From positions 651,441-715,440 of the forward strand of contig JH720331.1 in assembly GCA_000231825.2 (NCBI GenBank): a stretch of 64,000 bases of DNA. The letters are read 5' to 3'. Each line of letters starts with the position of its first letter. The first letter of the stretch is position 1. Positions 1 to 13,463 of the stretch are shown here, piece after piece. The position numbers were made by a program, and so were the translations under genes. Below the pieces are notes generated by a model, which had not been told where the DNA came from, did not search any database, and worked only from the letters and a program-made list of their open reading frames with translations. This DNA is from Tetrahymena elliotti 4EA. Lineage: Eukaryota; Ciliophora; Oligohymenophorea; Hymenostomatida; Tetrahymenidae.

Positions 1-122
1 GAATTCATTTAGTTATTATCATAATTTTTAGAATTAGATTTGATCAAACCGAGCATAGTTTAAGTGGGGATGTATGCTGGTGTACATATTTGATTTGACG
101 ATTGATTAATTTCTTCTTCCAT
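1..122 (-). CDS. 5' end of a cut-off protein gene, function unknown
   Basis: Only the first 40 codons are inside the window. Read on the minus strand from an ATG at 122, the frame stays open to the window edge, with TAA used as Gln. The start is MEEEINQSSNQ, followed by a Thr/Pro/Tyr-containing stretch. The DNA is less AT-rich than the 2 kb next to it, which supports coding. No domain can be recognised from so little protein. Confidence 0.45.
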
Positions 123-2153
123 ACTTGTGATGTTGTTTAGAGAAATTATTTATGAAGATAAAAATGGTAGAAGGCTTGTCTTTTGATTATGTTTGATTAT
201 TATTTGTTTAATTTTCTTCAAAAACTAGTGAGCATTATTTGTAATTAATTTTTTGTTAATAATTATTAATTAAGAATGCTTATAAATGCTTATTTATATT
301 TTGCAAACAATCAATCAAACAAAAACATATATATCTATTGCTATTATTAATGAAATTTAATTTTTTAATCATTCTCTTTACTATTTCTATTTTTGATTCT
401 ATTCATTTCCCTTATTTATTTTCACTTAATTATTTTCATCACTCATACCTTAAAGTTCTTCTTTTCTTTCTGTTTTCTTTATTTCTTCTTTTTTATCCAA
501 TTTGCACTGCAATTACCAGAAATAATTAATCTTCTAATTTGTACTTTCAAACTTTTTACAGTTTATACTCTTTGTTTCAATTCAACTTTTTTCTAGAAAT
601 TTTACCGAACAATACCTATAACATTTTCTCTTAAACAATTTACATTGTATAATCATTTTTCTCTCTTTTATCTTAACAATTGACATAATATCTAATATTT
701 TCTGTTAATTCGCATAATATATTTTCCACTCTTTTTTAATTTTTAACTTTAATATTTAATCTTTAAAACTACTTATCTCTATTTTGCTTTTGATCAATAA
801 TATTTTTTTTTAAAAAAGATAGTTCTTGAAACATTACAATTAATTTTTGAAAAATTTACATTTTTTTTAAAGTGAGTTTTAATTAACTTTGTCTAAATTT
901 ATCAGAATTATAATATATAGAATCATTCTATGAAAACAATAAAATCAAAAGCTTATTGTGCAAGATTAAACCAAAATATATTGAATTAATTCTACAGTAC
1001 ATAATTGTATAAAAAACAAATAATAGAAAGAAATATTTTTTTAATTTAAAATATTATGCGATACATTTTTTTGGCCAAAAATAAAAATATTTATTTTGGA
1101 CAACCTATATTTAATTTTTAGAAATATTTTAAATATTTTTGTAAAAATAAATTAATATAATTACTTTGTTAGAATTTTTATAAATTTAGCTGATCCATTA
1201 TATTCAGGCTTATATTTCAAATGTTCTTATTTTGTCCATAGATTATAACTTAAGATTTAAATATTTTAATTTTAAAATAATTTTATTAATCAATTAAAGA
1301 AAAAAATCAAAGAAATGTGATTAAATCCTAAACTCGTGATATATATTATTACTGTTAAAATTAGTTTTTTTACCTAATAAAAATAAATAGTATTTTTTTA
1401 AATTCAAATCACAAAAAATTTAATTTAAAAAATATTTTTTTTACTTTTAAATCTATTAATTTTTAAAAAATAATATCTAAATTAAAATAATTATGAGTAA
1501 ATCCCAAATATATTTAGATAAAATTTCAATACATTTAGCTATTTTATTTTTCAAATAAATATCCATAAGGGCTCTATAAATTTATATGTTCTAAAATATT
1601 TCATAAATTGATTAGTAATAAAATATTTCATATATTTTTTTATTGATCTAATAGAGTAGATTAACGATTTATTACTTCAATTTAAATTATCTTAAGAATC
1701 ATTTATTATAAACAAATAATTCCTTTTTTTTGATTTGTTGGAAAAATAAAAAATCTTTTTAAATAAATAATGGAACTTTTTGTGAGATTCTAAAAACTTT
1801 CAAACATAAAATTTGATATTCTGTAAATATTTTTAAGTAAATGTTGCTGGATGAAATTAAATATGATTTATTTTTTTAATGAATCAATAATTTCAAACAT
1901 TTATAACTAATAGAAGAGACATAATTAAAAAACATACTTGATACTTATGTTAATTTATAATATTATAATTTTAAGATCAAATAATCATCAGTAAGTATTT
2001 TTGTATATTATATATAAAACTGAAGTAATTAATAAGTAACAGCAAAATTTTGTAGGGAAAATGATTTAATTTTTTTTCTTGTTATTTAACTAAAAAAGGC
2101 ATTAATAACTAGTTTTGCTTAAATCAAAATTATTTATAAGTTAATTAATAAAA
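123..2153. other. AT-rich intergenic region
   Basis: About 2 kb of very AT-rich DNA between two minus-strand genes. T-rich stretches near 338-600 give short open frames under the standard code (Phe/Leu/Ile-rich), but their composition is that of the surrounding spacer. I see no gene, RNA or clear repeat. Confidence 0.6.
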
Positions 2154-2753
2154 TCAATTGCCATTTCCACTTTGAATTTATTAAATAGATTCCTAATTGA
2201 TTTCATTTTGGTTCTGATTATTATTTGCTTAAGATTAACCATTAGGAGGTGAGACTCTCTATTTGTTTTTCTTATTATTTTGCTATGAATAGTTCACAAT
2301 TTCAATATTAATCCATAATAGCTTATTAACTAATTTTCCAAATTTATCATTTTACATTTCATCCCCCATTATAGTAGCTAATCTATCACATAAATTTAAA
2401 GAAATTATTTTATCAATAATTAAGTTCTTTTATTGATATTAATAGTGCTTTCTTTCCAACTTTAAAATTCCACATAAATTATAGATTGCTTCTTTTCCTA
2501 GTTTACTTAATGGAGTTTTGATTATGTCATTTAAAATATCTAAGTATTTAAAATGAAACAATCTAAAAACTTTCATAGGAGAAATTTTTTTTATCTGAGA
2601 CCTTAAATATTTCATAGACTCTAATTATTATTCTTATGTCCCATTTTTGAGTCTATGTAAATGTTATTAAAGGTCCTGCTCTTCTTCATCATAATCATCA
2701 CTTTCTTCTAAACTGTATGTGTGAAAACTTGTAAAAGACACATCTTCTTCCAT
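2154..2753 (-). CDS. Short armadillo/importin-alpha-like protein
   Basis: Single open frame of 199 codons from an ATG at 2753 to TGA at 2154-2156, with many TAA/TAG Gln codons. The N-terminus (about residues 1-30) is acidic. Residues about 30-85 run as paired helices: EQQLESMKYLRSQI, a Pro-Met turn, then LSKLGKEAIYNLCGIL. This resembles the first ARM repeat of importin-alpha (LQLEATTQFRKLL ... LQFEAAWALTNIA). The tail is Asn/Gln-rich. Importin-alpha proteins are usually over 500 aa, so this is much shorter: a truncated relative, a divergent ARM protein, or one part of a longer spliced gene. The ATG directly follows an AG (TTTGTAG/ATG), so an upstream exon is possible. Coding status is quite secure; the family call is tentative. 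Confidence 0.6.
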
Positions 2754-4858
2754 CTACAAAAAGATTATAATTCTTTTGGGAAGTAAAAAAAAATAAAGTA
2801 AAATACTTTTTCAAATAAAACCTTTCCTTTTTAAAATAGGCTAATGTTGTAAAATGAATAGATTTTCTTTTTGAAATTATATCCTACTAAACACTTTATA
2901 ATATTTTTTTTTTCGCACTTTTTTAATTTAAAATAGGGGTAATATGAGTGTCTGATAAATAGAAGTAAACTAATAAATTAAAATTGATTAATAAAAACAA
3001 TATTATTCAAATCTGATATTTATAAACTATTAAAAATAAGCGCAAAACCATCACAAAATGCATGAAAATAATAGATTTTTTAAATATAACTTCAACTCAA
3101 GAAAATTCAAATTTAAATTATCTTTTTCATATTTTAAATTAAGCAATAAAATAAATAATAGTTTTTTTATTCTATTAAAACATTTTAAATTTGCTTAAAA
3201 AATAACATATCTTTCTTTAACATTTGTAAATAATTTGGAAATTTTTCAACAATTCTTTCTGTAAATTGTTAGTTTTTGAAAATATTAAAAATATCATCGT
3301 TTTTTAATTTATTGTTTTTAATAAGACAAAGTCACATTTCTTACTTGTTTTTAATATTTTAATTAGTTAAAATATTCTTAAAATAAAAGTGACATTAAAT
3401 AAACTCAAATATTTAAAAAATTTTCTCAATTGATTTAAGGATTAAAAAATAATTAGTTAAGAAGTAAAATAAATAAAATATTTGTAAAATTGTTTAATAA
3501 ATAAATATATTTAAGCTGTACCTATTACAAAAATATTTACATAAAAAAAAAAATTTTAAGATTTTTATCTAGCTATATTTTTTTGTGGGATGATTATTAG
3601 TGGTTCTGTAGGAGTTGAAAGGTGGGGTTGGCGGTGGATTGGTTGTAGTGATTGAAGATGGATGAGTGATAAATATTTTTATCATTTTTTCTTAAGAGAG
3701 ACTTCCTATTTCTGTATAAATTTTTATAAAGCTTAATAGGTTGAGATATTGTTATCTGTCTTGGTTTAATAATAATTATTACAAATTAAATGAGTAAAAA
3801 TGTAATAATAACTAAAAATAGCTTTCAGAATAGTGAAAAAATAAGGAAATAATATTATTTATTCAATTTTAATTTTAATATAAGTGTAAGATTCAATCCT
3901 TTAAACTCTTCAAAACATTATTTTAAGAAAACAATTTTTATTTTCCTTTTTTAAAAAAATAATTTTAGGGTAGTTTAGTTTGTGTTTTATTTAAATTTTA
4001 ATAATAATTGTAATTTGAAAACTGTAGTTATGGAATAAATAATAACTTTGAATGAATGGGAATCATAAATAATATTAGATATCCAACATAATGAGTATAT
4101 AGACATAAATAATCCATCTTTATAATAAGTTCAAATAAGAGGTGAATTTTTATTTAATTAATTTCTTATCTTATATGTTTATTATTAACTATAATTAATT
4201 TACAAATATTTTTTTATATACTGCCGATATGGCCATTTTCATAATTTCCACTTTAAAAACCAAGATTCAAAGAATGTGCATAAATTCTGGCCTTTTCTCA
4301 TTAATTTTACCTTTAATTTTACTAGAGTCAATTTTAATAAAATTAAATTCATTTGGAAATTTTAAAATTATCATTTTTATTTTTAAAAAATCGTTTTTAG
4401 ATTACATGGTTTTTAAATTAGAAATTGTTCTACAAAGAATTTTTTACAACTAAAATAAAAGAATTTAAAATAAATTATAACTAATAAAATTTTAAAAAGG
4501 ATTTTGAACTGTATAGATTATTAAATAAATGATAAATGACATGATAGTTCTAAGAAGAAGAGATATATTTTATTATTAAGCCAACGAATATCAATAGTTA
4601 TTATTTGAGGAAAATAAGATTTATTTAGAGAAGTTTTAGTTTTTTTATAATAAAGTATTTAGATAGATAGATATTAGATAAAAACAAGAATGGTTATTAG
4701 ATAGATCAAAAGAAAATTATAAGATTTTGCCTCTTAAATTCAAACTTTTGTTAATTGATTTCTTTTAATTAGTGAATCCTATGTAAATTTTGTTGTTTTT
4801 GTTATTATTATTATAATTGTTATCTAAGATTATTAATAGATTAAGAAGATAAGAAAAA
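2754..4858. other. Intergenic region with a G-rich island at about 3590-3680
   Basis: Mostly AT-rich spacer. One short island near 3590-3680 has many G residues on the plus strand. On the minus strand it reads as Pro/Thr/Asn-rich in one frame (NPPPTPPFNSYR) without TGA over about 30 codons. It could be an exon of an upstream minus-strand gene or a simple low-complexity stretch. The 74-codon standard-code frame at 4229-4453 has spacer composition and is not called. Confidence 0.45.
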
Positions 4859-6853
4859 TCAGTGTTAATTATTGAAGAACTTTTAAATATATTAGAAGAC
4901 TGTGAATTTATCAGAACTTTCTTTATAGTTCTTTATTGCTTTTATCACTTTTTCAGTACTTTAGCCCTTTAGTATGTTCACGATCTTTTATATATCATTA
5001 AGATTTTCATTACCAAAGGTACAGTATATCATATCTCTTTCTTACATAGAGCAAGCTATCCATTGGATGATGAACTTTAATTAAACATCACCATGGAAAG
5101 AACCACATCCCCAATTACCGGTTACGATTTGGTTACCTTTAGGTGTGTATTCTGTATTTTAGAAGCCTGTAAGAGCTTTAATCAATTCGCGGAAAATCAT
5201 TTTAGGTTAGTACTACAAGGCAAGGATATGTTCATGGAAGAATAAGGCATCAATAGCTACAACTGCAGTTTATCTACAATTTTTTTAACTATCAATTCCA
5301 CGAGGGTCAACAAAGTTGTCTATATTTTTATAAATTTAGCATTAATTATTCTGAATACAAATATTTGAGTAATTAAATAGTTTTTATTGATCTTTTAGAT
5401 AATGTGGGTGTAACGCTTAAATTGGCTGATCATTTCTTACTCTTAAATTAATTATTTTTATTGCTTTTTGATATATTGATTAATGTAAATTAGCTAGTTT
5501 ATTATCACAATTTTATTTGATTTTTTTGAAAAATTAACTCATGAAAAAAAAATTTGATTCTTTCATTTCAAAAAATCTTTTTTTGCTCTTAACTTTTCTT
5601 AGAATTTATGAGGATTTAAAAAAATTACTCCTTTTTTTGTCAGAATTTTTCAACAAATTAAATATCTTTTAGTTTATTTGTTTGCTTGATCAGTTTTTAA
5701 GTTTACTTTTTTGAACAAATTGCATATTTTCAACTTTAAATTAAATTAATTTTTAAGCCTAATAAATGGTGATAAAAAGAAAATTCTGATATTCTTTAAT
5801 CATTTTAAAATAAAATTTTCTCTGCTAACTTATGCTAAAAAATTTATTTCAAAGTTACTTACAAAAGAAAGGGATAATGATATAATATTTTTAAAATAAA
5901 TTTAAGTGTGAATAAATACCTTCAAAAGCAAAAGTTTAAGAGTATCCTGTGTAGGAGGAGTAGCGCTCAGCACCAATAATGAGTATACCTTCTTTGTCTT
6001 CTATACATTCACAAATTTAGCAGCAGATAAGAAGCTCGGGGTTAGTAACAAACATAATTTCTTCTTATACACGACCAGTGTCCAATACACCACCTCCTAT
6101 GCATTGATTAGCAAAATCAATATGAATGTGTTAAGATTACAAGAAATCTTCAATACGCTTGTCAGTGAAGATTTTAATGTTTGAGTTTAGAGTAGGAGGA
6201 ACTTTGTAGTTATTCTAGTTAATATATTGCAAACGCTGAATAATGATTTAGAGATTAAGGTGCTCTGCAGAAGCTGTGAGGATTCTCTTGAAATAGTTGT
6301 AAAGACATTTTATTTTTTCAATTTTAGTTTCAATTCTATAGGGCCCATCATACCATTAAATGAGAGTACGGTATTTAGAATAATCAATAGTACCAAAGAA
6401 CATATTAGCCAAAACAGAACTGATTTGGCGTTTAGAGAATATGGAAGGAGTAGTATCATATTGTTTCAAAATTTTGACAGGAGAATTTAAGAATAATGTC
6501 TCTAATTCAAGAGCGCGTGTAGCAAGAGATGGTAAAAATTCATCTACGAAGTATTTTTGGTCAGATTCTCCTAATTGTTCAAAAAATACTCTCAAAACTT
6601 AAAGATTTTATTTTATTTTTAATGCATGTAAGAATTTATCAAAGGAGTCAAAAAAATCTTCAATATTTGCATAAGTTTTTGATGCGATACAAATCAAATG
6701 TTCCTTGTATACTTTATTCCATTATTCTTTCTTTTAGAAGGGGAGGGTTTATGGAGCATTAATTGAGATGTTACCGCTACTTCCAATGCTGTTTTAAGAA
6801 GCGTTATTGCTTAATTGATGAATTTAAGGAAGGTCTTCGACAAGAGAAGTCAT
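4859..6853 (-). CDS. PARG: Poly(ADP-ribose) glycohydrolase (PARG)
   Basis: Hydrolyses the ribose-ribose bonds of poly(ADP-ribose), removing the PARP mark in nucleus or cytoplasm. Exons are 6853-5920 and 5319-4859, with a 600-nt GT-AG intron at 5320-5919; together they give 464 aa and close in frame at TGA. The helical region before the catalytic fold includes KRQISSVLANMFFGT, matching the PARG pattern of a (K/R)QI...LLANAFF motif. The signature GGG-X7-QEE is complete: GGG at about 253-255 and QEE at 263-265, with the two catalytic Glu. Then follow GAERYSSYTGYSQTF, VVAIDALFF and TGNWGCGSFHGD, all diagnostic of the canonical PARG macrodomain. The splice joins TFAFE to DNFVDPRGID exactly where animal PARGs continue. 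The length fits a compact PARG with little regulatory N-terminus. All key residues are present, so it should be active. Confidence 0.93.
5320..5919 (-). other. Long intron of the PARG gene
   Basis: Interrupts the codon after TFAFE (phase 1). The donor is GTATTTATT and the acceptor AAAATATAG on the minus strand. It is about ten times longer than most introns in this window and is AT-rich throughout. No coding exon is needed here, because the flanking protein segments are contiguous in other PARGs. Confidence 0.75.
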
Positions 6854-7474
6854 AGATGATTTTAATTTATTTGGAGTTTTTGATGACTAAATATTTATGA
6901 TACTAGATTGAAATCAAATAAAGTGATTGATTGAGCAGAAAAAGCTATATTTTGTTTTAATCAGAAGAGATTTAGGAAGTCTTTAAATTTGGTTTAAGGG
7001 CAGTATTTGCGCAATAAATTATTTTATTTAAAGTGAATATTTTTAAGTTTTTGTTATTGAAAGGTGAAATTAATTGAGAAATTTCAAAGTAGTAATTATG
7101 ATTTTTGTTTAATTTGATTAATATTAGAGTTTGATTGATTGATTTCTTAAGGTTTATGAATGGTATAATTTCTTTATTGAAATGTTTATTAGAAACTATG
7201 TTTTTTTTTAGTTAAGATTGTATTTAAAAAGTATTGATAATTTATTAATTATAAATTTAATCATCAAATCACTTTTATATGAACTTGATAAAAATTTTTT
7301 TTTTCTTCTATTTTCCCTTTCCCCCTACTTGATTTGATATTACATGATTCATTTAATTTTAATAAAGCAAATAAATTAATACACTACCCCATCCATCCTG
7401 TATTGATAATATTTACTTTTCTATTTTCATTTTATCTTTATTATATCTTAATATCTTCCTTTAACTTATTCTAT
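6854..7474. other. Intergenic region upstream of PARG
   Basis: AT-rich sequence upstream of the PARG start. A slightly less AT-rich block at 7300-7420 has no frame I can defend. No promoter element is recognisable by eye. Confidence 0.4.
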
Positions 7475-7830
7475 TCATTTCTTTAAATTAAATATTATAG
7501 CTTTAACTACTTTGTTCTGAATACTCCCCTGATTTTTCACAAACTCTTTTAGAATTATTGTACTATGTTTTCTTAATTTATACCTTCCTTTTAAACATTT
7601 CACAAATGGCTGATAGCTATTCACGTCTTTTTTATCCTCTTGAGCTTCTTTTTGTATTTACAAGAATATCTAAAATCCACAATATAAGCTATTAATTTTT
7701 CCCTTTTTCTGCCAATTTTCTTTTGCTGTGTCATTTGAGTATTTCGGAATTATAAGAATGATTCAATTTTATCTCCAATTTTAGTAGAAATTCAGCTGAC
7801 ATACCCCTACAACTCTATTTTAAACATTCA
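7475..7830 (-). other. Unresolved coding-like island, minus strand
   Basis: This block has clearly more G and C than its surroundings, and all three minus-strand frames are partly open under the ciliate code. One frame gives a lysine-rich segment ending at TGA 7475-7477 (PFVKCLKGRYKLRKHST and onward). A second gives a short basic peptide. A third stays open well beyond 7475. A GTATGT donor (about 7804) and a CACAG acceptor (about 7725) could define an intron. It may be a small gene, a decayed gene or a non-coding RNA; the evidence does not choose. Confidence 0.3.
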
Positions 7831-10523
7831 TATAGTGTTATTTACTTTTTAAATATTTATTACCCTTATATTATTGCTAATTTAGATTGCATTTTTCTTT
7901 GAAAATATAAAGCCGATAATTTTGATAAAAATTAAGGTCTTTATTTCTGTCTCTTTTATTAAGGTGTAACTATAAATATGAGTTTACCAACTTAAATGAA
8001 GTATATGCATGTTCTAAACATAGAGTAAATGTTTGTACTTTAATCTAATATTTATTTTACTTTTAAATTCCTACTCTTGAAATGAAGAACTCATATTTAC
8101 AGAATTCACTTTACACATTTCAAATAAAAAAAGGTTATACCCTATTAACTAAGATTAGCTTTTTATTAAAAATAGTTTTTTTTAGTAAACTATTCAACAT
8201 CTGCTCTATTTCTGCTTATTTAAATGCAGATGTTGTAAAATCAGCTATTTATACTATATATCCCCTTTTTAAAAATAGAGCCACCATAAAAAAATTTTAC
8301 ACCAGTCCATATAACAAATTAGACTTTCTAATAAATATATAAACAAGAAACATGAAAATCTTTGTGAAAAAATAACTAGAGAAAACATGCTTTAAATAAA
8401 ATATTTTAAATAACTGCATAGATATCTTGAGAGATCATAAAAAATTGAGTTGATATGATATTTCAGATCTTTTTCTCCCTAAAAATAAAGCCTTCAGATT
8501 AAATATCTTTAAATTTGAAAGTAAGGTTGCATATTGATTTTTACCTTTAAAATTATGATACCAATATTATTTTACCAAAAAAGCTTGAGAAACTTAATTG
8601 TCAAAACACCTTTTTTTTATTAAATTCTGATATTTGCTAATCCTAATTTAATTTAGATTTGAGCTCTCAATTATCATTCAATTCATGAAATAAGTCATAC
8701 ATTTTGCACATCATTTATAACTTTATTTTAAAAACAAAAAATATTCTTCTTCATTAGGCTTATTGTAAACACATCTATTATTCACAATAAAATTTTATTT
8801 TGGCTTACATGATGATTTAGTAACTTAGTAATACATTAAAACATAAAAGCCATGTCTTTGTTTATTTCTAGCAATTTCCTCAAATTTCTATACTCTTATG
8901 CTAATGATCTGAAAATGAATAATCAAGTAAAAAATTTTTGAAATTGCTAAAGGTAATTAGTGGATTAAATAGAAGTATTTTGTGACAATTATAAATTATT
9001 ACAAATACTAGGGTAAAAATCACAAGTTAAGAATATAATCTATAAGAATTAATTAAAATATGAACAAATTAGTGACTACCCCTGTTCCTTAATCAATTTT
9101 AAAATATTTATAATCTGGATTATTTAAAAAGTACTTATTCAGCTATTTATTTCATTACATCAAAGTATTGTTTTACCTTTAATTTTATGCAAGCTAAAAA
9201 TAGTTTAGTTTATTCTACCTTATTTGATTTTAAAAGAAATATTCTTTAAGAAATATCTATTTTAGGTAAAAAATAACTTTTATGATTGTTTTTTCTTATT
9301 TGTTAGCCTTGTTGCCTAATAGCTAACTTTTTAAATAGTAAACTATCAGATCAAAAGTTATAATTTAATCATCTATTCTTATTAACTAATATATAATGCT
9401 TATCACAATTAATTTACTAGTCTATATTTTCCTTTTTTTTGGACTTCATGATTTAAAATACTATACTTACAATTATGAGTTAGTAATTAAAAGCTAGATA
9501 ACATATTTTCTATTAGCTTTCTTTATTTAACTATGTTTTTTAGAAAAACATATCTATTTATGTAGAAGAATTGCATTTTAAATTTTTCAGATAGTAGAAA
9601 AAAATTGATTTAATTCGCTGATTTATTATTATAAAATTCCTAAATTTCGGATTGATTTGTTTAATTTTGATAATAAAATTCAAGTACTATTTAAAGGAGA
9701 AATGAATTTAATAATAAGGTATGCTTAAAGTAAAGCAGATATCATATATTTTTTTAAATATCTTGAATAGAATTTAGTTACTAAAAATGAAAGTTCTACT
9801 TAAAAACTGTTTTTTTAAATAAAATTAATTGAGTTTTTTAAGATTAAAAACTATTTTACTTCAAGGGATCATTTAAAATAGTTCTATATTCTTATTTATA
9901 GTTTCTATTAGTTTTTATTAGTATTATAAATATTGTTTATAATTCTTATCAATTAATATAAAGTTATATTATTATCCCATCAATTTTTATAATCAAATTA
10001 AATATTAAATAACTTTATTATTATTTCTTTAATTCAAATTTTCTAATAAATTGACATAAAGTTTATTTTCTATTTAATGTATTAATGATATTTTTAAATA
10101 CCAGGGATATTTATAATGTTATTTATTTTTTGTAGACATAAAATTAAAAAAATAAAAAAATATTTTTGCTAAAATAATGAAAATAATAATTTTTTAAAAA
10201 CCCTCTAAAAATAATTTAAAAAAGGATGAATTGAAATAGTTGTATCTCTGCATATTATTAATTGTATGAAAAGAATTGAAAAGATAAGCTGCTAGCTATA
10301 TCTTTCAAAAAATCAAATGGAATGAAGATAATAAATAATACATTAAAATTCAAATATTGCGGAAATTCTAAATAAAAGTTAGTTATTTTGTATGTAAAAG
10401 AAAGAGGATCTGAGTACTTGAAAATCATCAAATATATTTTAGTTTTTAAAAATTAAATTAGTTAAGTAAATAGAAATCAATTAAGATAATAATAAGCTGT
10501 TTAGGATAAGAAAAATAACAAAA
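7831..10523. other. Long AT-rich intergenic region
   Basis: About 2.7 kb between the minus-strand block and the plus-strand GPI-transferase-like pair. The 86-codon standard-code frame at 8082-8342 has spacer-like composition. I see no gene, RNA or repeat that I can support. The upstream control region of the gene at 10524 must lie at its right end. Confidence 0.5.
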
Positions 10524-13463
10524 ATGGTTTCTTGGAAAAATGCTATTTTAATAGGTTCTTACGCATTGTGTTTATTTCTAGGCGTAGGATTGTTTGTGAT
10601 TGGTTCAAAACTAGCATATTTAGTAATTTATTATTCAAAATCCATATTTAAATAATAATCATAGCTCATTATTTTCTTCTGATTAATAAATTATTTAAAT
10701 ATGTAGGATTTAACTGATATGACTGATAACGTTGATTCACTTTCTCTCAATTTACTAGACAACAACTAGCAAAGATTATATAAATATGATAAATTAGTAT
10801 TATATTTATATGATTATGAGAAATTTTAAGGAACTAACAAAGTCTCAAATGTCACTATTAATGACTGTCCAAATACTGAATATTAATCACTCAATACAAC
10901 AGGCAAAACAATACATTTTAATCCAACTGAGGATATGATTAAAGCTTACCCTGAGTAGAGCTTTCAAGTTGGGGTTTATAGTGATCATAGTCTAAATTTT
11001 AAGAGGAGCTTAATTTCCCTCTTTACAGGAATGGAAGTTAAATAGCTGAATCAGCTACTCAATTTTACTCAGTTTTCATAAATAAAATTTAGAAACTTAA
11101 TAAAAGATATTTAGTAAAAGAAAGATGTCAAAACATTTGCATTTTTGGATAAGAAATATTAGAAGATAATAAATGATTTTCTCACTTTAAATGGTACTAA
11201 TAATAAATCTGAGCCTATATAATCATATAAGAACTTCTAAATTTAGGATGAGACAAACATATAAATTAACTTAAATTAATAATTAGAAAAAAATGAATAT
11301 GACGTTTTAATGTGTAAATAATTTTTTTTAATATTTTAGAAATTTATTTTATTTCTTTAAGACTTGTTCCTTTTAAATAATTATATTAATATTTTTATTA
11401 ACTTAGTTAGCAGATCAACAGAAAATTTATTGATTGAAGAAAACAAAGAAGATTAGCTAGGTGATATTTTAGAATAAAAAAAAGCCAGTTTACTTTCTGT
11501 AGTTAATTAAATAAGCAAAAATCCAAAAAATGTCTTATTCTTAGCCATAGGATGGAACGAATGTCATAAATAAGCTAAAATATATGCTTATAATAGGAAT
11601 GGTTTCTCATAAACAGATCAAACTAGCGATCAATAGATCATCATAGATTAATTTTATGGAGCATTAACATATGCTATGAATTGGAAGGCTACATAAGGTT
11701 TGGTAACTAGAAAAATAGGTTTATTTGATATCAAATAATAATATATGAATGCTCAGACTGACCTCATGTTTAAAATAGAGGATAGCTTTAATAATTTAGG
11801 ATAATAATATAAATTTTTAAATAAATTGACTAAGCTAAACACTTCAAGCTCATCCACTTTTGAAGACTAAGAAATACTTAAAAAAATATTAGATAGAATG
11901 AAAAAAATGTATGAGAACTACTCAGACAGTGATAGAAGTAAGGTACATGCTAACGCTTCAATAGAAGACTTTAAGTAAATAGAAGTTATGCAAATGGAAC
12001 TTGAAAATAAAATCAAAGAATACAGCCAATTTAACTTAAACCTTACAATCACTGGTGCTTAATTGATCTTCTTTAGTATATTTATCTGCTTAACAATATT
12101 AATGGTAAATATGAAGGTTCAAGATAGTATTTATAGTAAAAGAATTATCAATCTTATTTTAGAGCTGCCTATTTATTATGAAGCATTTAAATTTTTATTT
12201 AGTAGACTTTTGATTCCAGAGTTCTCTTTGACTTATTCAGAAAGTACTTAGTAACTCATCAGAAACTAGCAATTTGAACTCTAAGAATAAACATTTTATA
12301 GTATCTTGATTTTTATGGGAATAATTGCTCTACTGAACAGCACAACTTTGTTTATTTAGTAGCAATACTAAAAAATTTTATTGGCTGTGGTTTGCTTTAA
12401 TTTATTCATAGGAGAAGCATATTTGTAAAGGAATGTATTCTTAAACTCTACTTTAGCTGAAGATAAAGAATAGCTAGCCATATTTTTGGTTATAATTGTT
12501 AGATTCCTTTATGAACTCTACTCTACCCTGGGAGAAAGTCTCTTTTATCTCTTTTATTGCACCATTATATTTCTCTTACCCTTTCTTAGATACTTCTTTG
12601 AAGCCTCTTTCATTATTTTCTAATATGTTAATGCCTTCAATGGAGTATTTCTTCTTTATTTAAACAGAGCTGAAACTAACTTCGAAGAAAAAATTGCTAT
12701 TTCAATTCTTTCATTCAGTCCATTTCTTAACTTCGTTGTTACCTAAGAACAATGCAGCAATTTCTTTTTTGTTTATTCAAGTCATGTAGCACTTTTTTGT
12801 TTACTATTCTGCTTTGCAGCCTATTTAAAAATACTTTATTTACCTGCATTCTTCATGATTATGAACTTGCTAAATTATGAGTTACTTATGAATATCAAAA
12901 TAGGAGAATCAGACTACTCAGGATTTGCTATCAGCAATATTTTAATTGTGGGGTTATCATTGTTTGGAGTATCTAATGTCATCTTTTGGAGTAAGGCCTA
13001 GTAAATGCATAAAAAGAATTTCAATGACTTGACTTTAAGCAAGATGTTTTCCTCTGATGTGAAATCTAATTAGGCAGTATTAATTGCTCAACTATTCAAA
13101 TATAACTTATTTGGCATTATAGCATTACTTCACATCATGTTCTTTATCATTTTATAGAATGCATAAACATTTGATTCTATTTCTGTAAACTTCTTATAAG
13201 ATTATTTAAAGGCTGAATACAACAATAGTTACATAAATTACTTCTAGAAATAAGCTCTATACGCTTGTGCTACGTTAGTTTCAAGTCTATTAATGATCGT
13301 ATTATACACACGTACCAAAGAAATAGATGATTTTGATAATGCTTCAAAGTCTGAAATATATGAAACTGAAGAATTAGCTGATAATTCAGCAACAAGAAAA
13401 GGATTTGATATCATTATGGCCTCTGAAAAGAAGTAGTTGAATACCAATTCTACTTTATTCTGA
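10524..13463 (+). CDS. Degenerate GPI ethanolamine-phosphate transferase-like membrane protein, copy 1
   Basis: Exons 10524-10622, 10707-11313 and 11407-13463 give 920 aa, in frame to TGA. One N-terminal membrane span (about residues 8-30) is followed by a roughly 400-aa lumenal region and then many membrane spans from about residue 453. This is the PIG-O/PIG-G layout of spans plus an alkaline-phosphatase-type domain. Weak family echoes are LVLYLYDYEKF (about residue 65, where the family has LIDALRYDF), SLISLFTGM (family: LKALTTGSLP) and KNVLFLAIGWNE (family: DTLLVVAGDHGM). The metal-binding Asp and His and the catalytic Thr of those motifs are missing, so catalysis is unlikely. It is best recognised through the next gene, which has the same layout and clearer motifs. 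A pseudoenzyme or partner role in the GPI pathway is inference; a divergent membrane protein of other function is possible. Confidence 0.6.

Noticed and set aside
338..596. Two overlapping short frames rich in Phe, Leu and Ile under the standard code
   Set aside because: They are T-rich spacer read in frame; they end at TAA, which is a sense codon here, and their composition matches the flanking non-coding DNA.
10524..13463. GAA1-type GPI transamidase subunit as an alternative for the first membrane protein
   Set aside because: It also has an N-terminal span, a lumenal domain and C-terminal spans, but the residue motifs and the number of C-terminal spans resemble the neighbouring PIG-O-like protein better.
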